Assembly: GCA_029212745.1 (NCBI GenBank)
Contig: JARGOL010000002.1
Span: forward strand, 191-64,190
Length of the DNA stretch: 64,000 nucleotides
Source of the DNA: Alcanivoracaceae bacterium
GTDB lineage: Bacteria; Pseudomonadota; Gammaproteobacteria; Pseudomonadales; Alcanivoracaceae
Direction of reading: 5' to 3'
Made by a program: the position numbers and the translations under genes. Shown one piece after another: positions 33,042-45,720 of this stretch (its first letter is position 1; each line of letters begins with the position of its first letter). The notes beneath the pieces were generated by a model. The model had not been told where the DNA came from, did not search any database, and worked only from the letters and a program-made list of their open reading frames with translations.

Positions 33042-34371
33042 CGCTTGCTCCTGCAATCTTTTCGCCCCAGGCGCGCGCGTCACGGCGCACCCGTTCTTCG
33101 TTCAGGGTGGTCAGGCGCCGGTTTGCCATCAGGCACTGGCCGGCTACCCAGGTGTGGCTGACCTGGTGTCTGGCACAGGCGTAGACCAGCTGGGCGAGCG
33201 GATTATAGACCGGCTGTGTTTCCAGCTCTCCCAGGTCCACGGCAATCATGTCGGCCTGCTTGCCCGGGGCCAGCGACCCCACCTGCTGGTCCAGGCCCAG
33301 CGCCCGGGCACCGCCAAGCGTGGCCATCTCGATGATGTCGGCCGCAGGCAGGGCGTCGGCCCGTCCGGCAACGCCCTTGGCCAGCAGGGCAGCCGTGCGC
33401 ATCTCGCCGAACATGTCCAGGTCGTTGTTGCTGGCAGCGCCGTCCGTGCCCAGGGCCAGGTTGACCTTGCCCGCCTGCAGGTCGGCCGTGCGGCAGAATC
33501 CGCTGGCCAGCTTCAGGTTGGACTCGGGGCAGTGCACTACCGTGACGCCGTGATCCGCCAGCAGGGCGATCTCGGCATCAGTGAGCTGGGTGGCGTGCAC
33601 GGCCAGCAAGCGCGGCGACAGCAGGCCCAGTCGGGCCAGCCGCGCCAGCGGGCGCTCGCCGCTGGCCTGTTCAGCGCTGCTGACCTCGAACGCGGTTTCA
33701 TGGATGTGCATCATCACCGGCGCATCCAGCTCCTCGGCATAGGTCACCACGCGGGCCAGCGGTTCATCCGACACGGTGTAGGGGGCGTGCGGGCCGAAGC
33801 CCACCTGGATCAACGCCTCATGGCGCCAGTTGTCATGGGCGGCAATGGCCAGACGCAGGTAGTCGTCCGGGCCCTGCGCCATGGGTGTGGGGAAATCCAG
33901 CAGCGGCGAGAAGATGGTGGCGCGCAGGCCCGCTTCGTGGGCGGCCCGGGCGATGGCCTCGGGAAAAAAATACATGTCGGCGAAGCAGGTGGTGCCGCCG
34001 CGGATCATCTCGGCACAGGCGAAGCGCGTGCCTTCATGGACGAACTGTTCGGATATCCAGCGACCCTCGGCGGGCCAGATGTGCTCTTCCAGCCATGTCA
34101 TCAGCGGCAGGTCGTCGGCCAGTCCGCGGAACAGGCTCATGGCGGCATGGGTATGGGCGTTGACCAGGCCCGGCATCAGGGCGTGGTGGCCCAGTTCCAG
34201 GGTGTCGTCGCTGTGCCAGCGCTGGCGGGCCTGTTCGCTGGGCAGGATATCGGCAATGGCGCCGTCCCGGATCACCACCGCATGGTGGTGGAGAACGTCG
34301 GCCGGGCCCTCGACGGGGATCACCCAGCGGGCATGGAGGATACTGTCTGCCTGTGCGGGGGAGGGGGCCAT
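33031..34371 (-). CDS. mtaD: 5'-methylthioadenosine/S-adenosylhomocysteine deaminase family amidohydrolase
   Basis: 446 residues from ATG 34371. The amidohydrolase metal site is complete: [19 protein letters not shown] (HxH), IHETAFEV (His), [12 protein letters not shown] (His) and [15 protein letters not shown] (catalytic Asp). The N-terminal beta-sandwich and C-terminal [16 protein letters not shown] are standard. It deaminates MTA or SAH-like adenosines. In Pseudomonas mtnA normally stands between this gene and gyrA; here mtnA is absent and gyrA is divergent across 211 bp. Confidence 0.92.
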   Translation of the reverse strand: MAPSPAQADSILHARWVIPVEGPADVLHHHAVVIRDGAIADILPSEQARQRWHSDDTLELGHHALMPGLVNAHTHAAMSLFRGLADDLPLMTWLEEHIWPAEGRWISEQFVHEGTRFACAEMIRGGTTCFADMYFFPEAIARAAHEAGLRATIFSPLLDFPTPMAQGPDDYLRLAIAAHDNWRHEALIQVGFGPHAPYTVSDEPLARVVTYAEELDAPVMMHIHETAFEVSSAEQASGERPLARLARLGLLSPRLLAVHATQLTDAEIALLADHGVTVVHCPESNLKLASGFCRTADLQAGKVNLALGTDGAASNNDLDMFGEMRTAALLAKGVAGRADALPAADIIEMATLGGARALGLDQQVGSLAPGKQADMIAVDLGELETQPVYNPLAQLVYACARHQVSHTWVAGQCLMANRRLTTLNEERVRRDARAWGEKIAGASDDT

Positions 34372-34510
34372 GGCGCGCTCCGTCAAGCTGTGGAGGGCGG
34401 AGTATACCCTTTTGTCGGGTGAGTGTGCCGTGGCGGCCACTGCTGCTCAGAAAGTGATCAGCGCGCACGCAGAAAAGCGCCTTGCAGGCCCTCGGAAACG
34501 GGTATGCCTG

Positions 34511-34519
34511 TGGTATGAT
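34511..34519 (+). promoter_or_regulatory. Extended -10 promoter element of gyrA
   Basis: TGGTATGAT carries the TGn extension plus a good -10 (TATGAT, 34514-34519), 63 bp before the gyrA ATG. No strong -35 is seen at 16-18 bp. Weak -35 and extended -10 fit the supercoiling-sensitive gyrA promoters of other bacteria, which is inference. Confidence 0.5.
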
Positions 34520-34582
34520 GCCGGGTTTTCGAGGGACGCCATATTGCGCCCGTTCACAGGTATTTGGGGATAGAACAATCAG

Positions 34583-37225
<2,643 letters not shown>

Positions 37226-37251
37226 CACACTGACGAGTAAGGGGTTTGCGC

Positions 37252-38331
37252 ATGACTCGCGCCTATAATTTTTGTGCCGGTCCGGCGGCGTTGCCGGAAG
37301 CCGTCCTCAAGCAGGCCAGCGAGGAAATGCTGGATTACCAGGGACGCGGCCTGTCGGTGATGGAGATGAGTCACCGTTCCGCGGAAATGGTGGCCATTGC
37401 CGAAAAGGCCGAGCAGGACCTGCGTGACCTGCTCGGGATCAGTGATGATTACCACGTGCTGTTCCTGCAGGGCGGCGCCAGCCAGCAGTTCGCCATGGTG
37501 CCCATGAACCTGCTGGGTGAGGGTGGCAAGGCGGATTACATCAATACCGGGCAGTGGTCGAAGAAAGCCATCAAGGAGGCACAGCGCTTTGGTGAAGTGA
37601 ATGTGGCGGCCAGTTCAGAAGATCGCAACTTCACCTATGCCCCGGCGCAGGACACCTGGTCGCTTTCCGCGGACGCCAAATACGTGCACTACACCCCCAA
37701 CGAAACCATTGGCGGTGTCGAGTTCCCGTTTATTCCGGAAACCGACAAACCGCTGGTGGCAGACTTTTCCTCCACCATCCTGTCGCGTCCGCTGGATGTG
37801 TCGCGGTTCGGTGTGATCTATGCCGGTGCGCAAAAGAACATCGGCCCGGCCGGTATTACGGTGGTCATTATCCGCAAGGACCTGGTTGGCCATGCGCCGG
37901 CGGCCGTGCCGGCCATGCTCGACTACAAGACCCATGCCGATGCGGGCTCCATGTACAACACGCCGCCCACCTACGCCTGGTACCTGGCCGGGCTGGTGTT
38001 CCAGTGGCTCAAGGACCAGGGTGGCCTGTCGGCCATGGAGACCTTGAACAGGCGCAAGGCGGACAAGCTTTACGGTTACATTGATGCCAGCGATTTCTAC
38101 AGCAACCCGGTGCAGCCTGACTGCCGCAGCTGGATGAATGTGCCTTTCGTACTGGCCAACGCCGACCTGGACAAGACCTTCCTCAAGGAAGCAGAAGCGG
38201 CCCGCATGCTCAACCTGGCCGGTCACCGTTCCGTGGGTGGCATGCGCGCCAGCATCTACAACGCCGTGCCCGAAGCAGCAGTGGATGCGCTGGTGGACTT
38301 CATGAAGGATTTTGAAAAGCGTCATGGCTGA
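37252..38331 (+). CDS. serC: Phosphoserine aminotransferase
   Basis: 359 residues from ATG 37252 (MTRAYNFCAGPAALPEAVL, the family start; a TTG two codons upstream is less likely). GGASQQFAMVPMNLL and the PLP-binding YAGAQKNIGPAG (Schiff-base Lys) are present, as is the C-terminal GHRSVGGMRASIYNA. It converts 3-phosphohydroxypyruvate to phosphoserine and also serves the PLP pathway. Overlaps pheA by 8 bp. Confidence 0.98.
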   Translation: MTRAYNFCAGPAALPEAVLKQASEEMLDYQGRGLSVMEMSHRSAEMVAIAEKAEQDLRDLLGISDDYHVLFLQGGASQQFAMVPMNLLGEGGKADYINTGQWSKKAIKEAQRFGEVNVAASSEDRNFTYAPAQDTWSLSADAKYVHYTPNETIGGVEFPFIPETDKPLVADFSSTILSRPLDVSRFGVIYAGAQKNIGPAGITVVIIRKDLVGHAPAAVPAMLDYKTHADAGSMYNTPPTYAWYLAGLVFQWLKDQGGLSAMETLNRRKADKLYGYIDASDFYSNPVQPDCRSWMNVPFVLANADLDKTFLKEAEAARMLNLAGHRSVGGMRASIYNAVPEAAVDALVDFMKDFEKRHG

Positions 38332-39409
38332 TACGTCCCTGGAATCCCTGCGCGAGCAGATCGACAAGCTGGACAGTGACCTGCAGGCGCTGATCAACGA
38401 GCGTGCGCGCCTGGCCCAGGCTGTGGCCAAGGTCAAGCAGCGTGATGGCGAGGATCCGGTGTTCTACCGTCCCGAGCGAGAGGCGCAGATACTGCGTCGG
38501 GTCAAGGACCGCAACGACGGGCCGCTGGATGGTGAGACGGTTGCCCGGCTGTTTCGGGAAGTCATGTCTGCCTGCCTGGCCCTTGAGCAGCTTACCCGGG
38601 TGGCGTTCCTTGGTCCGGAGGGCACATTTACCCACCAGGCCGTGCTCAAGCATTTCGGCCACAGTGTCGAGGCCGTGCCACTGGGCGCCATTGATGAGGT
38701 GTTTCGCGAGGTGGAAGCCGGTGCCGTGCCGTACGGTATCGTGCCGGTGGAAAACTCCACTGAGGGCATCGTCAATCACACCCTCGATACCTTCATGGAC
38801 TCCAGCCTGAAGATCTGCGGCGAGGTGGAGTTGCGCATCCATCATCACCTGATGATTGGGCCGCACACACAGCGCGACAAGATTTCCCGGGTCTACTCCC
38901 ACCAGCAGACGCTGGCCCAGTGCCGCAAGTGGCTGGATTCGCACATGCCCGGCGTGGAGCGGGTGGCTGTGGCTTCCAACGCCCAGGCGGCCCGGCGCCT
39001 GAAAGATGAGTGGAATGCCGCCGCCATCGCCGGTGAAATGGCGGCCGAGCTCTACCAGCTGGAAGTGATGCAGAACAATATCGAGGACCGGCCGGACAAT
39101 ACTACCCGGTTCATCATTATCGGCCGTCAGGACACGCCACCGTCCGGCAACGACAAGACCAGCATCCTGGTCAGCGGCAAGAACCGTCCGGGCCTCCTCT
39201 ACCATGTGCTGGAGCCGTTCCAGCGTCACGGCCTCAACCTGACCCGGCTGGAGTCGCGGCCGTCCCGTACCCGTAACTGGAATTACGTGTTCTTCATCGA
39301 TTTCGAGGGACACCGGGAACAGGAGCAGGTGCAGACGGTGCTCAGGGAGCTGGATGAAGACGGCCTGGATATCCGCTTCCTCGGTTCCTATCCCAGGGCG
39401 GTACTGTGA
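38324..39409 (+). CDS. pheA: Bifunctional chorismate mutase / prephenate dehydratase (P-protein)
   Basis: 361 residues from ATG 38324. Residues about 1-90 are an AroQ chorismate mutase (LREQIDKLDSDLQALINERARLA). About 95-275 are prephenate dehydratase with FLGPEGTFTHQAV, VENSTEGIVNHTLD and the catalytic TTRF motif. About 283-361 are an ACT domain with the ESRP-type LESRPSRTRNWNYVFFIDFEGH that senses phenylalanine. It commits chorismate to phenylpyruvate. The start lies inside serC, so translation is coupled. Confidence 0.97.
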   Translation: MADTSLESLREQIDKLDSDLQALINERARLAQAVAKVKQRDGEDPVFYRPEREAQILRRVKDRNDGPLDGETVARLFREVMSACLALEQLTRVAFLGPEGTFTHQAVLKHFGHSVEAVPLGAIDEVFREVEAGAVPYGIVPVENSTEGIVNHTLDTFMDSSLKICGEVELRIHHHLMIGPHTQRDKISRVYSHQQTLAQCRKWLDSHMPGVERVAVASNAQAARRLKDEWNAAAIAGEMAAELYQLEVMQNNIEDRPDNTTRFIIIGRQDTPPSGNDKTSILVSGKNRPGLLYHVLEPFQRHGLNLTRLESRPSRTRNWNYVFFIDFEGHREQEQVQTVLRELDEDGLDIRFLGSYPRAVL

Positions 39410-39436
39410 CGGCTGGCGTTATCAAGGGTTGCGGCC

Positions 39437-40543
39437 ATGAGTTGTGATTTTCGTGCCCTGGCGACGCCGGGCGTGCAAAAGCTGACGCCTTACCAGACCG
39501 GCAAGCCGGAAGATGAGCTGCAGCGTGAGCTGGGCCTGTCCCGGGTGGTAAAGCTTGCCAGCAACGAGAACCCGCTCGGTCCCGGCCGTGCGGCCCTGCA
39601 TGCGGCTCGCAAGGCCCTGGAGAGCATGCATCGGTATCCGGACGGTGCCGGCTTCTATCTCAAACAGGCGCTGCATGAAACGCTTGGTGTGGCGCCGACC
39701 TGCATAACGCTGGGTAACGGCTCCAACGACGTGCTCGAGCTGATCGCCCGGGCGTTCACCTTGCCGGGTGATGAAATCGTGTTCAGCGAGCATGCCTTCG
39801 CGGTTTACCCACTGGCGACCCTGGCTTGTTCGGCGGTGCCGGTGGCAGTGCCGGCCCGGCTTTTCGGCCATGACCTCGAGGCCATGGCCGCCGCGGTCAC
39901 TGAGCGCACCCGGGTCATCTTCGTGGCCAATCCCAATAATCCCACCGGCACCTGGTTTCACCGTCATGCCCTGGAATCGTTTCTCGAGCAGGTGCCTGAG
40001 CGGGTGGTTGTGGTGCTGGATGAAGCCTACTTTGAATACGTGCAGGAAACGGATTACCCCAACGGGCTCGATTACCTGTCCCGTTTCCCCAACCTGGTGG
40101 TGACGCGTACTTTCTCCAAGATCCACGGTCTGGCGGGGCTGCGCATCGGCTATGGCATCAGCAGCGAGGCCATCGCCGATGTCCTTAATCGCGTGCGCCA
40201 GCCGTTCAATGCCAATGCGCCGGCCCTGGCCGCGGCCCAGGCGGCGCTGGCGGACGAGAGCTATGTCCGTGACAGCCGTGACCTGAACACCGCCGGGCTG
40301 GCGCAGCTGGCAGAAGGCCTGCAGGCGCGTGATCTTCATTTCATTCCGTCAGTGGCCAATTTCCTCTGCTTCGATTGTGGCGCGCCGGCGGAGCCGCTGT
40401 ACCGGCAACTGCTGGCGAAGGGCATCATCGTTCGTCCGGTGGCCGGCTATGGGTTGCCAAACCACCTGCGTGTGTCCGTGGGCCTGGCTGAGGAAAATGC
40501 GGCGTTTCTGGCGGCGCTGGACGAGGTGTGTGCGGATGGCTGA
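39437..40543 (+). CDS. hisC: Histidinol-phosphate aminotransferase (HisC2 type)
   Basis: 368 residues, fold-type I PLP enzyme: LASNENPLGPG, a TFSKIHGLAGLRIGY block with the PLP Lys, and VVVLDEAYFEY. The location inside the aromatic amino acid operon, as with hisC2 of Pseudomonas, suggests it may act mainly as an aromatic aminotransferase making Phe and Tyr, though that is inference from position. 27 bp after pheA, and overlapping the next gene by 8 bp. Confidence 0.93.
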   Translation: MSCDFRALATPGVQKLTPYQTGKPEDELQRELGLSRVVKLASNENPLGPGRAALHAARKALESMHRYPDGAGFYLKQALHETLGVAPTCITLGNGSNDVLELIARAFTLPGDEIVFSEHAFAVYPLATLACSAVPVAVPARLFGHDLEAMAAAVTERTRVIFVANPNNPTGTWFHRHALESFLEQVPERVVVVLDEAYFEYVQETDYPNGLDYLSRFPNLVVTRTFSKIHGLAGLRIGYGISSEAIADVLNRVRQPFNANAPALAAAQAALADESYVRDSRDLNTAGLAQLAEGLQARDLHFIPSVANFLCFDCGAPAEPLYRQLLAKGIIVRPVAGYGLPNHLRVSVGLAEENAAFLAALDEVCADG

Positions 40544-42791
40544 GCCGCTGTTCCGCAAGGTGGCCGTGATCGGGCTCGGGCTGATCGGCGGCTCGTTCGC
40601 GCTGGCAGTCCGTGAGGCCGGACTGGCTGCCCGCGTGGTGGCCGGCTCGCGCAGCGCCCGTACACTGGAACAGGGGCTGGCCCTGGGCGTGGTGGATGAG
40701 ACCCACCAGGACCTGGCGCGCGCCGTAGAGGGGGCTGACCTGGTCTTCCTGTCGGTGCCGGTGAGTGCCATGCCCGCCGTCATGACCGCCATCCTGCCTG
40801 GCCTGGCCGCCGGCACGCTGGTGACCGATGGTGGCAGCGTCAAACAGGCGGTGGTGGATGCCGCACGGGCGCACCTGGGCAGCCATTTCCCCCGGTTCGT
40901 CCCGGCGCATCCTATCGCCGGCGCTGAGCACAGCGGCGTTGCCGCCGCGCGCGCCGACCTGTACCGCGACCACCGTGTGATCCTCACGCCCACCAGCGAT
41001 ACCGATGCGGCGGCCACCGCCCGCCTGCGCGAGCTGTGGACGCGGCTCGGGGCGCAGGTGCTGGAGATGGGTGCCTGCGAGCATGACCGTGTGCTGGCCG
41101 AGACCAGTCACCTGCCGCACCTGCTGGCGTTTTCCCTGGTCGATACCCTGGCCCGACAGGGCGACTCGCTGGATATCTTCCGTTACGCCGCCGGCGGTTT
41201 CCGTGACTTCACCCGCATTGCCTCGTCCGACCCGGTGATGTGGCACGACATCTTCCGGGAAAACCGGGATGCCGTGGCTACGGCCCTGCGCCTGTTCCAG
41301 GACGGCCTGGACGACTTTCGCGAGGCGGTGGAGGCCGGTGACAGTGAAGCCCTCATGGGTATCATGACGCGCGCCAATGCCGCCCGTGCCCATTTTCTTG
41401 CTATCAATGCCCGGACGTCCTACACCCGGGCCGTTGCTGCTGATGAGACCGCAATGACCAGTAAACCGGACCACCACAGTCCCGACCACCAGTTTGTCTG
41501 CCAGCCGCGCGGTGCCCTGTCTGGCGCTGTCCGGGTGCCGGGCGACAAATCCATTTCCCACCGCGCCATCATGCTGGGTGCGCTGGCAGAAGGCACCACC
41601 GAGATAGATGGCTTCCTCGAGGGCGAGGACGCCCTGGCAACGCTGCAGGCGTTCCGGGACCTGGGTGTGGTCATCGAGGGCCCGCACAACGGCCGCGTGC
41701 GCGTGCACGGTGTCGGCCTCAATGGCCTGCAGAAGCCGACCCGGGCCCTGTACATGGGCAACTCCGGCACCTCCATGCGCCTGCTGATGGGCCTGATGGC
41801 CGGGCAGGCATTCGATACCGAGCTGAGCGGCGATGCCTCCCTGAGCAAGCGGCCCATGGAACGCGTGGCCGCGCCATTGCGGGACATGGGTGCCGCTGTC
41901 ACCACCGCTGCCAAGGGCACGCCGCCGGTACACATCCACGGCGGCAAGGCGTTGCATGGCATCGATTACCAGTTGCCCATGGCGTCGGCCCAGGTCAAGT
42001 CGGCGGTGCTGCTGGCGGGGCTGTATGCCGAGGGCGAGACCTCAGTAACCGAGCCGGCGCCAACGCGCGACCACACCGAACGGATGCTCACCGGGTTTGG
42101 CTGTCCGGTCAGCCGTGACGGTGCCACTTGCCGGGTGCAGGGCGGTGCGCGCCTCAAGGCCACCAGCCTCGAGGTGCCGGCGGATATCTCTTCAGCCGCT
42201 TTCTTCCTGGTGGGCGCCAGCATTGCCCCGGACTCCGAGCTGGTGCTGCCGCATGTGGGCGTCAACCCGACCCGCACCGGCGTCATCGATATCCTGCGGC
42301 TGATGGGGGCCGATATCCGCCTGGAGAACGAGCGCGATGCCGGTGGCGAGCCGGTGGCGGACCTGCATGTGCGTAGCGCCGCCCTGAAAGGCATCGAGAT
42401 CCCGCCTGAGCTGGTGCCGCTGGCCATCGACGAATTCCCGGCCATCTTTGTCGCCGCCGCCTGCGCCGAGGGCACCACGGTCTTGCGCGGCGCCGAGGAG
42501 CTGCGGGTCAAGGAGAGCGACCGTATCCAGGTGATGGCGGACGGACTGGCAGCACTGGGGGTCACCCTGGAGGTCTACGAGGACGGAATTCGCATCGAGG
42601 GCGGCCCCTTTGGCGGCGGCGAAGTGCACGCCCATGGCGATCACCGTATCGCCATGAGCTTTGCCATGGCGGCCCTGCGCGCCGGTGGCCCGATCCGCAT
42701 ACATGACTGTGCCAATGTGGCCACCAGCTTTCCCGGTTTCGCCGCCCTGGCGCGCAATGCCGGGTTGCAATTGACTGAGGAGCAGGAATGA
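40536..42791 (+). CDS. tyrA-aroA: Fused prephenate dehydrogenase / 5-enolpyruvylshikimate-3-phosphate synthase
   Basis: 751 residues from ATG 40536. Residues 1-about 295 are a TyrA-type cyclohexadienyl dehydrogenase (NAD motif VIGLGLIGGSFALAV, VTDGGSVKQAVV, and the HPIAGAEHSGV active-site segment). After a short linker, residues about 325-751 are EPSP synthase (GDKSISHRAIMLGALAEG, GNSGTSMRLLMGL, RVKESDRI, DHRIAMSFAMA). An in-frame ATG at 41454 lies exactly at the domain junction and might give separate AroA. Both activities are shikimate-pathway steps. The fusion is known from Pseudomonas-type genomes. Overlaps cmk by 4 bp. Confidence 0.96.
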   Translation: MAEPLFRKVAVIGLGLIGGSFALAVREAGLAARVVAGSRSARTLEQGLALGVVDETHQDLARAVEGADLVFLSVPVSAMPAVMTAILPGLAAGTLVTDGGSVKQAVVDAARAHLGSHFPRFVPAHPIAGAEHSGVAAARADLYRDHRVILTPTSDTDAAATARLRELWTRLGAQVLEMGACEHDRVLAETSHLPHLLAFSLVDTLARQGDSLDIFRYAAGGFRDFTRIASSDPVMWHDIFRENRDAVATALRLFQDGLDDFREAVEAGDSEALMGIMTRANAARAHFLAINARTSYTRAVAADETAMTSKPDHHSPDHQFVCQPRGALSGAVRVPGDKSISHRAIMLGALAEGTTEIDGFLEGEDALATLQAFRDLGVVIEGPHNGRVRVHGVGLNGLQKPTRALYMGNSGTSMRLLMGLMAGQAFDTELSGDASLSKRPMERVAAPLRDMGAAVTTAAKGTPPVHIHGGKALHGIDYQLPMASAQVKSAVLLAGLYAEGETSVTEPAPTRDHTERMLTGFGCPVSRDGATCRVQGGARLKATSLEVPADISSAAFFLVGASIAPDSELVLPHVGVNPTRTGVIDILRLMGADIRLENERDAGGEPVADLHVRSAALKGIEIPPELVPLAIDEFPAIFVAAACAEGTTVLRGAEELRVKESDRIQVMADGLAALGVTLEVYEDGIRIEGGPFGGGEVHAHGDHRIAMSFAMAALRAGGPIRIHDCANVATSFPGFAALARNAGLQLTEEQE

Positions 42792-43459
42792 CAGCGGTCA
42801 TCACCATTGACGGGCCGGTGTCTTCCGGCAAGGGCACCGTGGCACGCCGGGTGGCGGGCGCGCTGGGCTGGCACCTGCTGGATTCCGGGGCGCTGTACCG
42901 CCTGCTGGGCCTGCATGCGCGCAATTGCGGCGTGGCACTGGATGACGAGCCTGCCCTGGTGGCGTTGGCCCGGGAGCTGCCGGTGCGCTTTCGTGAAGCC
43001 CAGGGGGAGATGGTGATTCTCCTTCAGGATCAAGATGTTAGTGACATTCTGCGGACCGAGGAAGTGGGTGAGCTGGCCTCCCGGGTGGCCGTGCTGCAGC
43101 CGGTGCGGGATGCGCTGATGGCGCGCCAGAAGGCGTTTGCGGAGCCGCCCGGACTGGTGGCGGACGGCCGTGACATGGGCACGGTGGTGTTCACCGGGGC
43201 GCCGCTGAAAATCTATCTCACCGCCAGCGCCGAGGAGCGCGCCCGCAGGCGCTATAACCAGTTGAAGGACAAGGGGTTTGGTGCTAATCTCGCCGCCCTT
43301 GTTGAGGACATCCGCGCCCGGGATGACCGTGACATCAACCGCCCGGTGGCGCCCTTGCGGCCCGCCGACGATGCGGTGCAGATCGACAGCACCGACATGA
43401 GCGTTGATGACGTGGTCAACCGGATTCTCGACGAGGCGCATCAACGTCAGTTGGCTTGA
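42788..43459 (+). CDS. cmk: Cytidylate kinase
   Basis: 223 residues. The P-loop is IDGPVSSGKGTVAR; the CMP site includes LLDSGALYR and VADGRDMGTVVF, and the lid has RARRRYNQLKDKG. It phosphorylates CMP and dCMP. ATGA overlap with the fused tyrA-aroA gene. The order cmk-rpsA-ihfB is conserved across gammaproteobacteria. Confidence 0.97.
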   Translation: MTAVITIDGPVSSGKGTVARRVAGALGWHLLDSGALYRLLGLHARNCGVALDDEPALVALARELPVRFREAQGEMVILLQDQDVSDILRTEEVGELASRVAVLQPVRDALMARQKAFAEPPGLVADGRDMGTVVFTGAPLKIYLTASAEERARRRYNQLKDKGFGANLAALVEDIRARDDRDINRPVAPLRPADDAVQIDSTDMSVDDVVNRILDEAHQRQLA

Positions 43460-43551
43460 TGCGCCAGGATTTCTTTCCTGCCATGCGGTTGATACCGGTT
43501 TCCCCGTCAAAGCAAGCCAGCGAGGGGCAGCCTGTATCCGACGTTAACTGC

Positions 43552-43573
43552 CCATGTCTGCTGGCTGGCATGG
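43552..43573 (+). promoter_or_regulatory. Hairpin in the rpsA leader
   Basis: CCATGTC pairs with GGCATGG (7 bp with one G-U) over an 8-nt loop, 27 nt upstream of the rpsA ATG. The rpsA start has no recognisable Shine-Dalgarno sequence. In E. coli, rpsA translation depends on folded leader hairpins and is repressed by free S1; this hairpin fits that pattern, but the role is inference. Confidence 0.4.
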
Positions 43574-43600
43574 TTATGACATATCACAGGTATCTAATCC

Positions 43601-45274
43601 ATGAGCGAAAGTTTCGCCGAACTGTTTGAAGAAAGCCTCAAGGATCTCGACGTAGCACGCGGATCCATCATCACTGGCACCGTGGTATCCATCGACAGCG
43701 ACTGGATCACCGTCAACGCAGGACTGAAGTCCGAGGGCATCATCGCCCGCGAAGAATTCCTGAACGAGCGGGGCGAGCTGGAAGTCAACGAAGGTGACGA
43801 AGTTGAAGTGGCGGTGGACGCCATCGACGACGGCCTCGGCTTCACCCGCCTCTCTCGCGAAAAAGCCAAGCGCGCCGAAGTATGGAAAGAGCTCGAATCT
43901 GCGTTCGACCAGGACGAAGTGGTCCAGGGCCAGATCAGCGGCAAGGTCAAGGGCGGTTTCACCGTCGATATCGGCCCGATCCGCGCGTTCCTGCCGGGTT
44001 CCCTGGTTGACATCCGTCCGGTACGCGACGTGGCTCACCTGGAAGGCAAGGATCTCGAATTCAAGGTCATCAAGCTGGATCCGAAGCGCAACAACGTGGT
44101 GGTATCCCGCCGCGCGGTGATGGAGGCAGAGCACTCTGCCGAGCGCGAGCAGCTGCTCGAGAGCCTGCAGGAAGGCATGGTCGTCAAGGGCATCGTCAAG
44201 AACCTGACCGACTACGGCGCGTTCGTGGACCTGGGTGGCATCGACGGCCTCCTGCACATTACCGACATGGCCTGGAAACGCATCAAGCACCCCAGCGAGA
44301 TTGTTGAGGTAGGCCAGGAAATCGAGGTCAAGGTACTCAAGTTCGACCGCGAGAAAATGCGCGTCTCCCTGGGCCTGAAGCAGCTCGGCGAAGATCCGTG
44401 GCACGATATCGTGCAGCGCTACCCGATGGGTGCCAAGGTCAAGGCACGCGTTACCAACCTGACCGACTACGGCTGCTTTGCCGAGATCGAGGAAGGCGTG
44501 GAAGGCCTGGTGCACGTGTCCGAGATGGATTGGACCAACAAGAACATCCACCCCTCCAAGGTGGTTTCCATCGGTGACGAGGTGGACGTGATGATCCTCG
44601 ATATCGAGGAAGACCGTCGCCGTATCTCCCTGGGTATCAAGCAGTGCCAGGATAACCCGTGGGAGTCCTTCTCCCAGAAGTTTGCCAAGGACGACAAGGT
44701 CAGCGGCAAGATCAAGTCGATCACCGACTTCGGTATCTTCATCGGCCTGGAGGGCGGCATCGACGGTCTGGTGCACCTTTCCGACATTTCCTGGGAAGAA
44801 CAGGGTGAAGATGCGGTCCGCAACTTTGCCAAGGGCGATGAGCTGGAAACCGTGATCCTGTCCATCGATCCCGAGCGTGAGAGAATTTCCCTAGGAATCA
44901 AGCAGTTGACAGGCGATCCGTTCGGTCAGTATGTTGCTTCTAATGACAAGGGCAGCATCGTCAAGGGCAAGTGCATCGCCGTTGACGCCAAGTCCGCAAC
45001 GCTGGAGCTGGCTGAAGGTATCGAAGGCGTGATCAAGGCCTCTGAAGTGGCCCGTGACCGCGTCGAAGACGTCAGTGCCGTGATCAAGGAAGGTGATGAG
45101 GTGGAAGCCAAGATCATCTCCGTGGATCGCAAGAACCGCGCCATCAACCTGTCCATCAAGCAGAAGGACATGGCGGACGAGCGTGAGGCAATCGACGGCC
45201 TGCGTCAGCAACAGGAAGCTGCTCCGAAGACCATTGGTGACCTGATCAAGGCACAGATGGAAAACGGCGACTAA
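43601..45274 (+). CDS. rpsA: 30S ribosomal protein S1
   Basis: 557 residues, six S1/OB repeats, as in E. coli. The first two shorter repeats bind the ribosome and the last four bind mRNA; repeated GxLxxxxxxG...LVHxS-type cores are easily seen ([20 protein letters not shown]). It delivers mRNA lacking a strong SD to the 30S subunit. Base composition is slightly more biased to preferred codons than the neighbours, as expected for a highly expressed gene. See the leader hairpin for its own weak ribosome-binding site. Confidence 0.98.
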   Translation: MSESFAELFEESLKDLDVARGSIITGTVVSIDSDWITVNAGLKSEGIIAREEFLNERGELEVNEGDEVEVAVDAIDDGLGFTRLSREKAKRAEVWKELESAFDQDEVVQGQISGKVKGGFTVDIGPIRAFLPGSLVDIRPVRDVAHLEGKDLEFKVIKLDPKRNNVVVSRRAVMEAEHSAEREQLLESLQEGMVVKGIVKNLTDYGAFVDLGGIDGLLHITDMAWKRIKHPSEIVEVGQEIEVKVLKFDREKMRVSLGLKQLGEDPWHDIVQRYPMGAKVKARVTNLTDYGCFAEIEEGVEGLVHVSEMDWTNKNIHPSKVVSIGDEVDVMILDIEEDRRRISLGIKQCQDNPWESFSQKFAKDDKVSGKIKSITDFGIFIGLEGGIDGLVHLSDISWEEQGEDAVRNFAKGDELETVILSIDPERERISLGIKQLTGDPFGQYVASNDKGSIVKGKCIAVDAKSATLELAEGIEGVIKASEVARDRVEDVSAVIKEGDEVEAKIISVDRKNRAINLSIKQKDMADEREAIDGLRQQQEAAPKTIGDLIKAQMENGD

Positions 45275-45287
45275 GCGACTCCTCCCG

Positions 45288-45312
45288 GGCTGCGCCTATT
45301 TCAGGCGCAGCC
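45288..45312 (+). promoter_or_regulatory. Strong hairpin between rpsA and ihfB
   Basis: A perfect 10-bp stem (GGCTGCGCCT with AGGCGCAGCC) and a 5-nt loop, not followed by T residues. It could stabilise the rpsA mRNA end, act as a partial terminator, or set the rpsA/ihfB ratio. It ends 28 nt before the ihfB ATG. Confidence 0.5.
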
Positions 45313-45340
45313 TGTGGCCGGGGAGCCACCGGGGGTTCAG

Positions 45341-45700
45341 ATGGCACTGACCAAATCGGAATTGATCGAGCGAATCGCTGCCCAGCAGACTCAGCTGTCT
45401 CCGCGGGACGTGGAGCTGGCGGTGAAGACCTTGATTGAAGAGATGGCCAATGCCCTGGCCGAAGGTGGGCGGATCGAGATCCGCGGTTTTGGCAGTTTTT
45501 CCCTTCATTTCCGCGCGCCCCGCGTGGGCCGCAACCCGAAGACCGGTGCTTCCGTCGAGTTGCACGGCAAATACGTACCTCACTTCAAGCCCGGTAAGGA
45601 ACTGCGCGAGCGGGTCAACCAGGCGATGCAGACAGAGAGTTCTGCGTCCGACAGTGAGTCCTCTGGCGACGTGTCCGTCGCTGCAAGAACCGGTTCCTGA
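45341..45700 (+). CDS. ihfB: Integration host factor subunit beta
   Basis: 119 residues from ATG 45341 ([15 protein letters not shown]). The DNA-bending core is intact: [27 protein letters not shown] with the intercalating Pro. Typical IhfB ends near residue 94-100 ([12 protein letters not shown]); here a Ser/Asp-rich tail of about 20 residues follows ([22 protein letters not shown]). It pairs with IhfA, encoded elsewhere, and among other things assists sigma-54 promoters. Confidence 0.96.
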   Translation: MALTKSELIERIAAQQTQLSPRDVELAVKTLIEEMANALAEGGRIEIRGFGSFSLHFRAPRVGRNPKTGASVELHGKYVPHFKPGKELRERVNQAMQTESSASDSESSGDVSVAARTGS

Positions 45701-45720
45701 CCATCACAGGCGAGGCGGCC

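Noticed and set aside
37246-37254. TTG at 37246 as the serC start
   Set aside because: The ATG two codons later gives the canonical SerC N-terminus and is the normal initiator.
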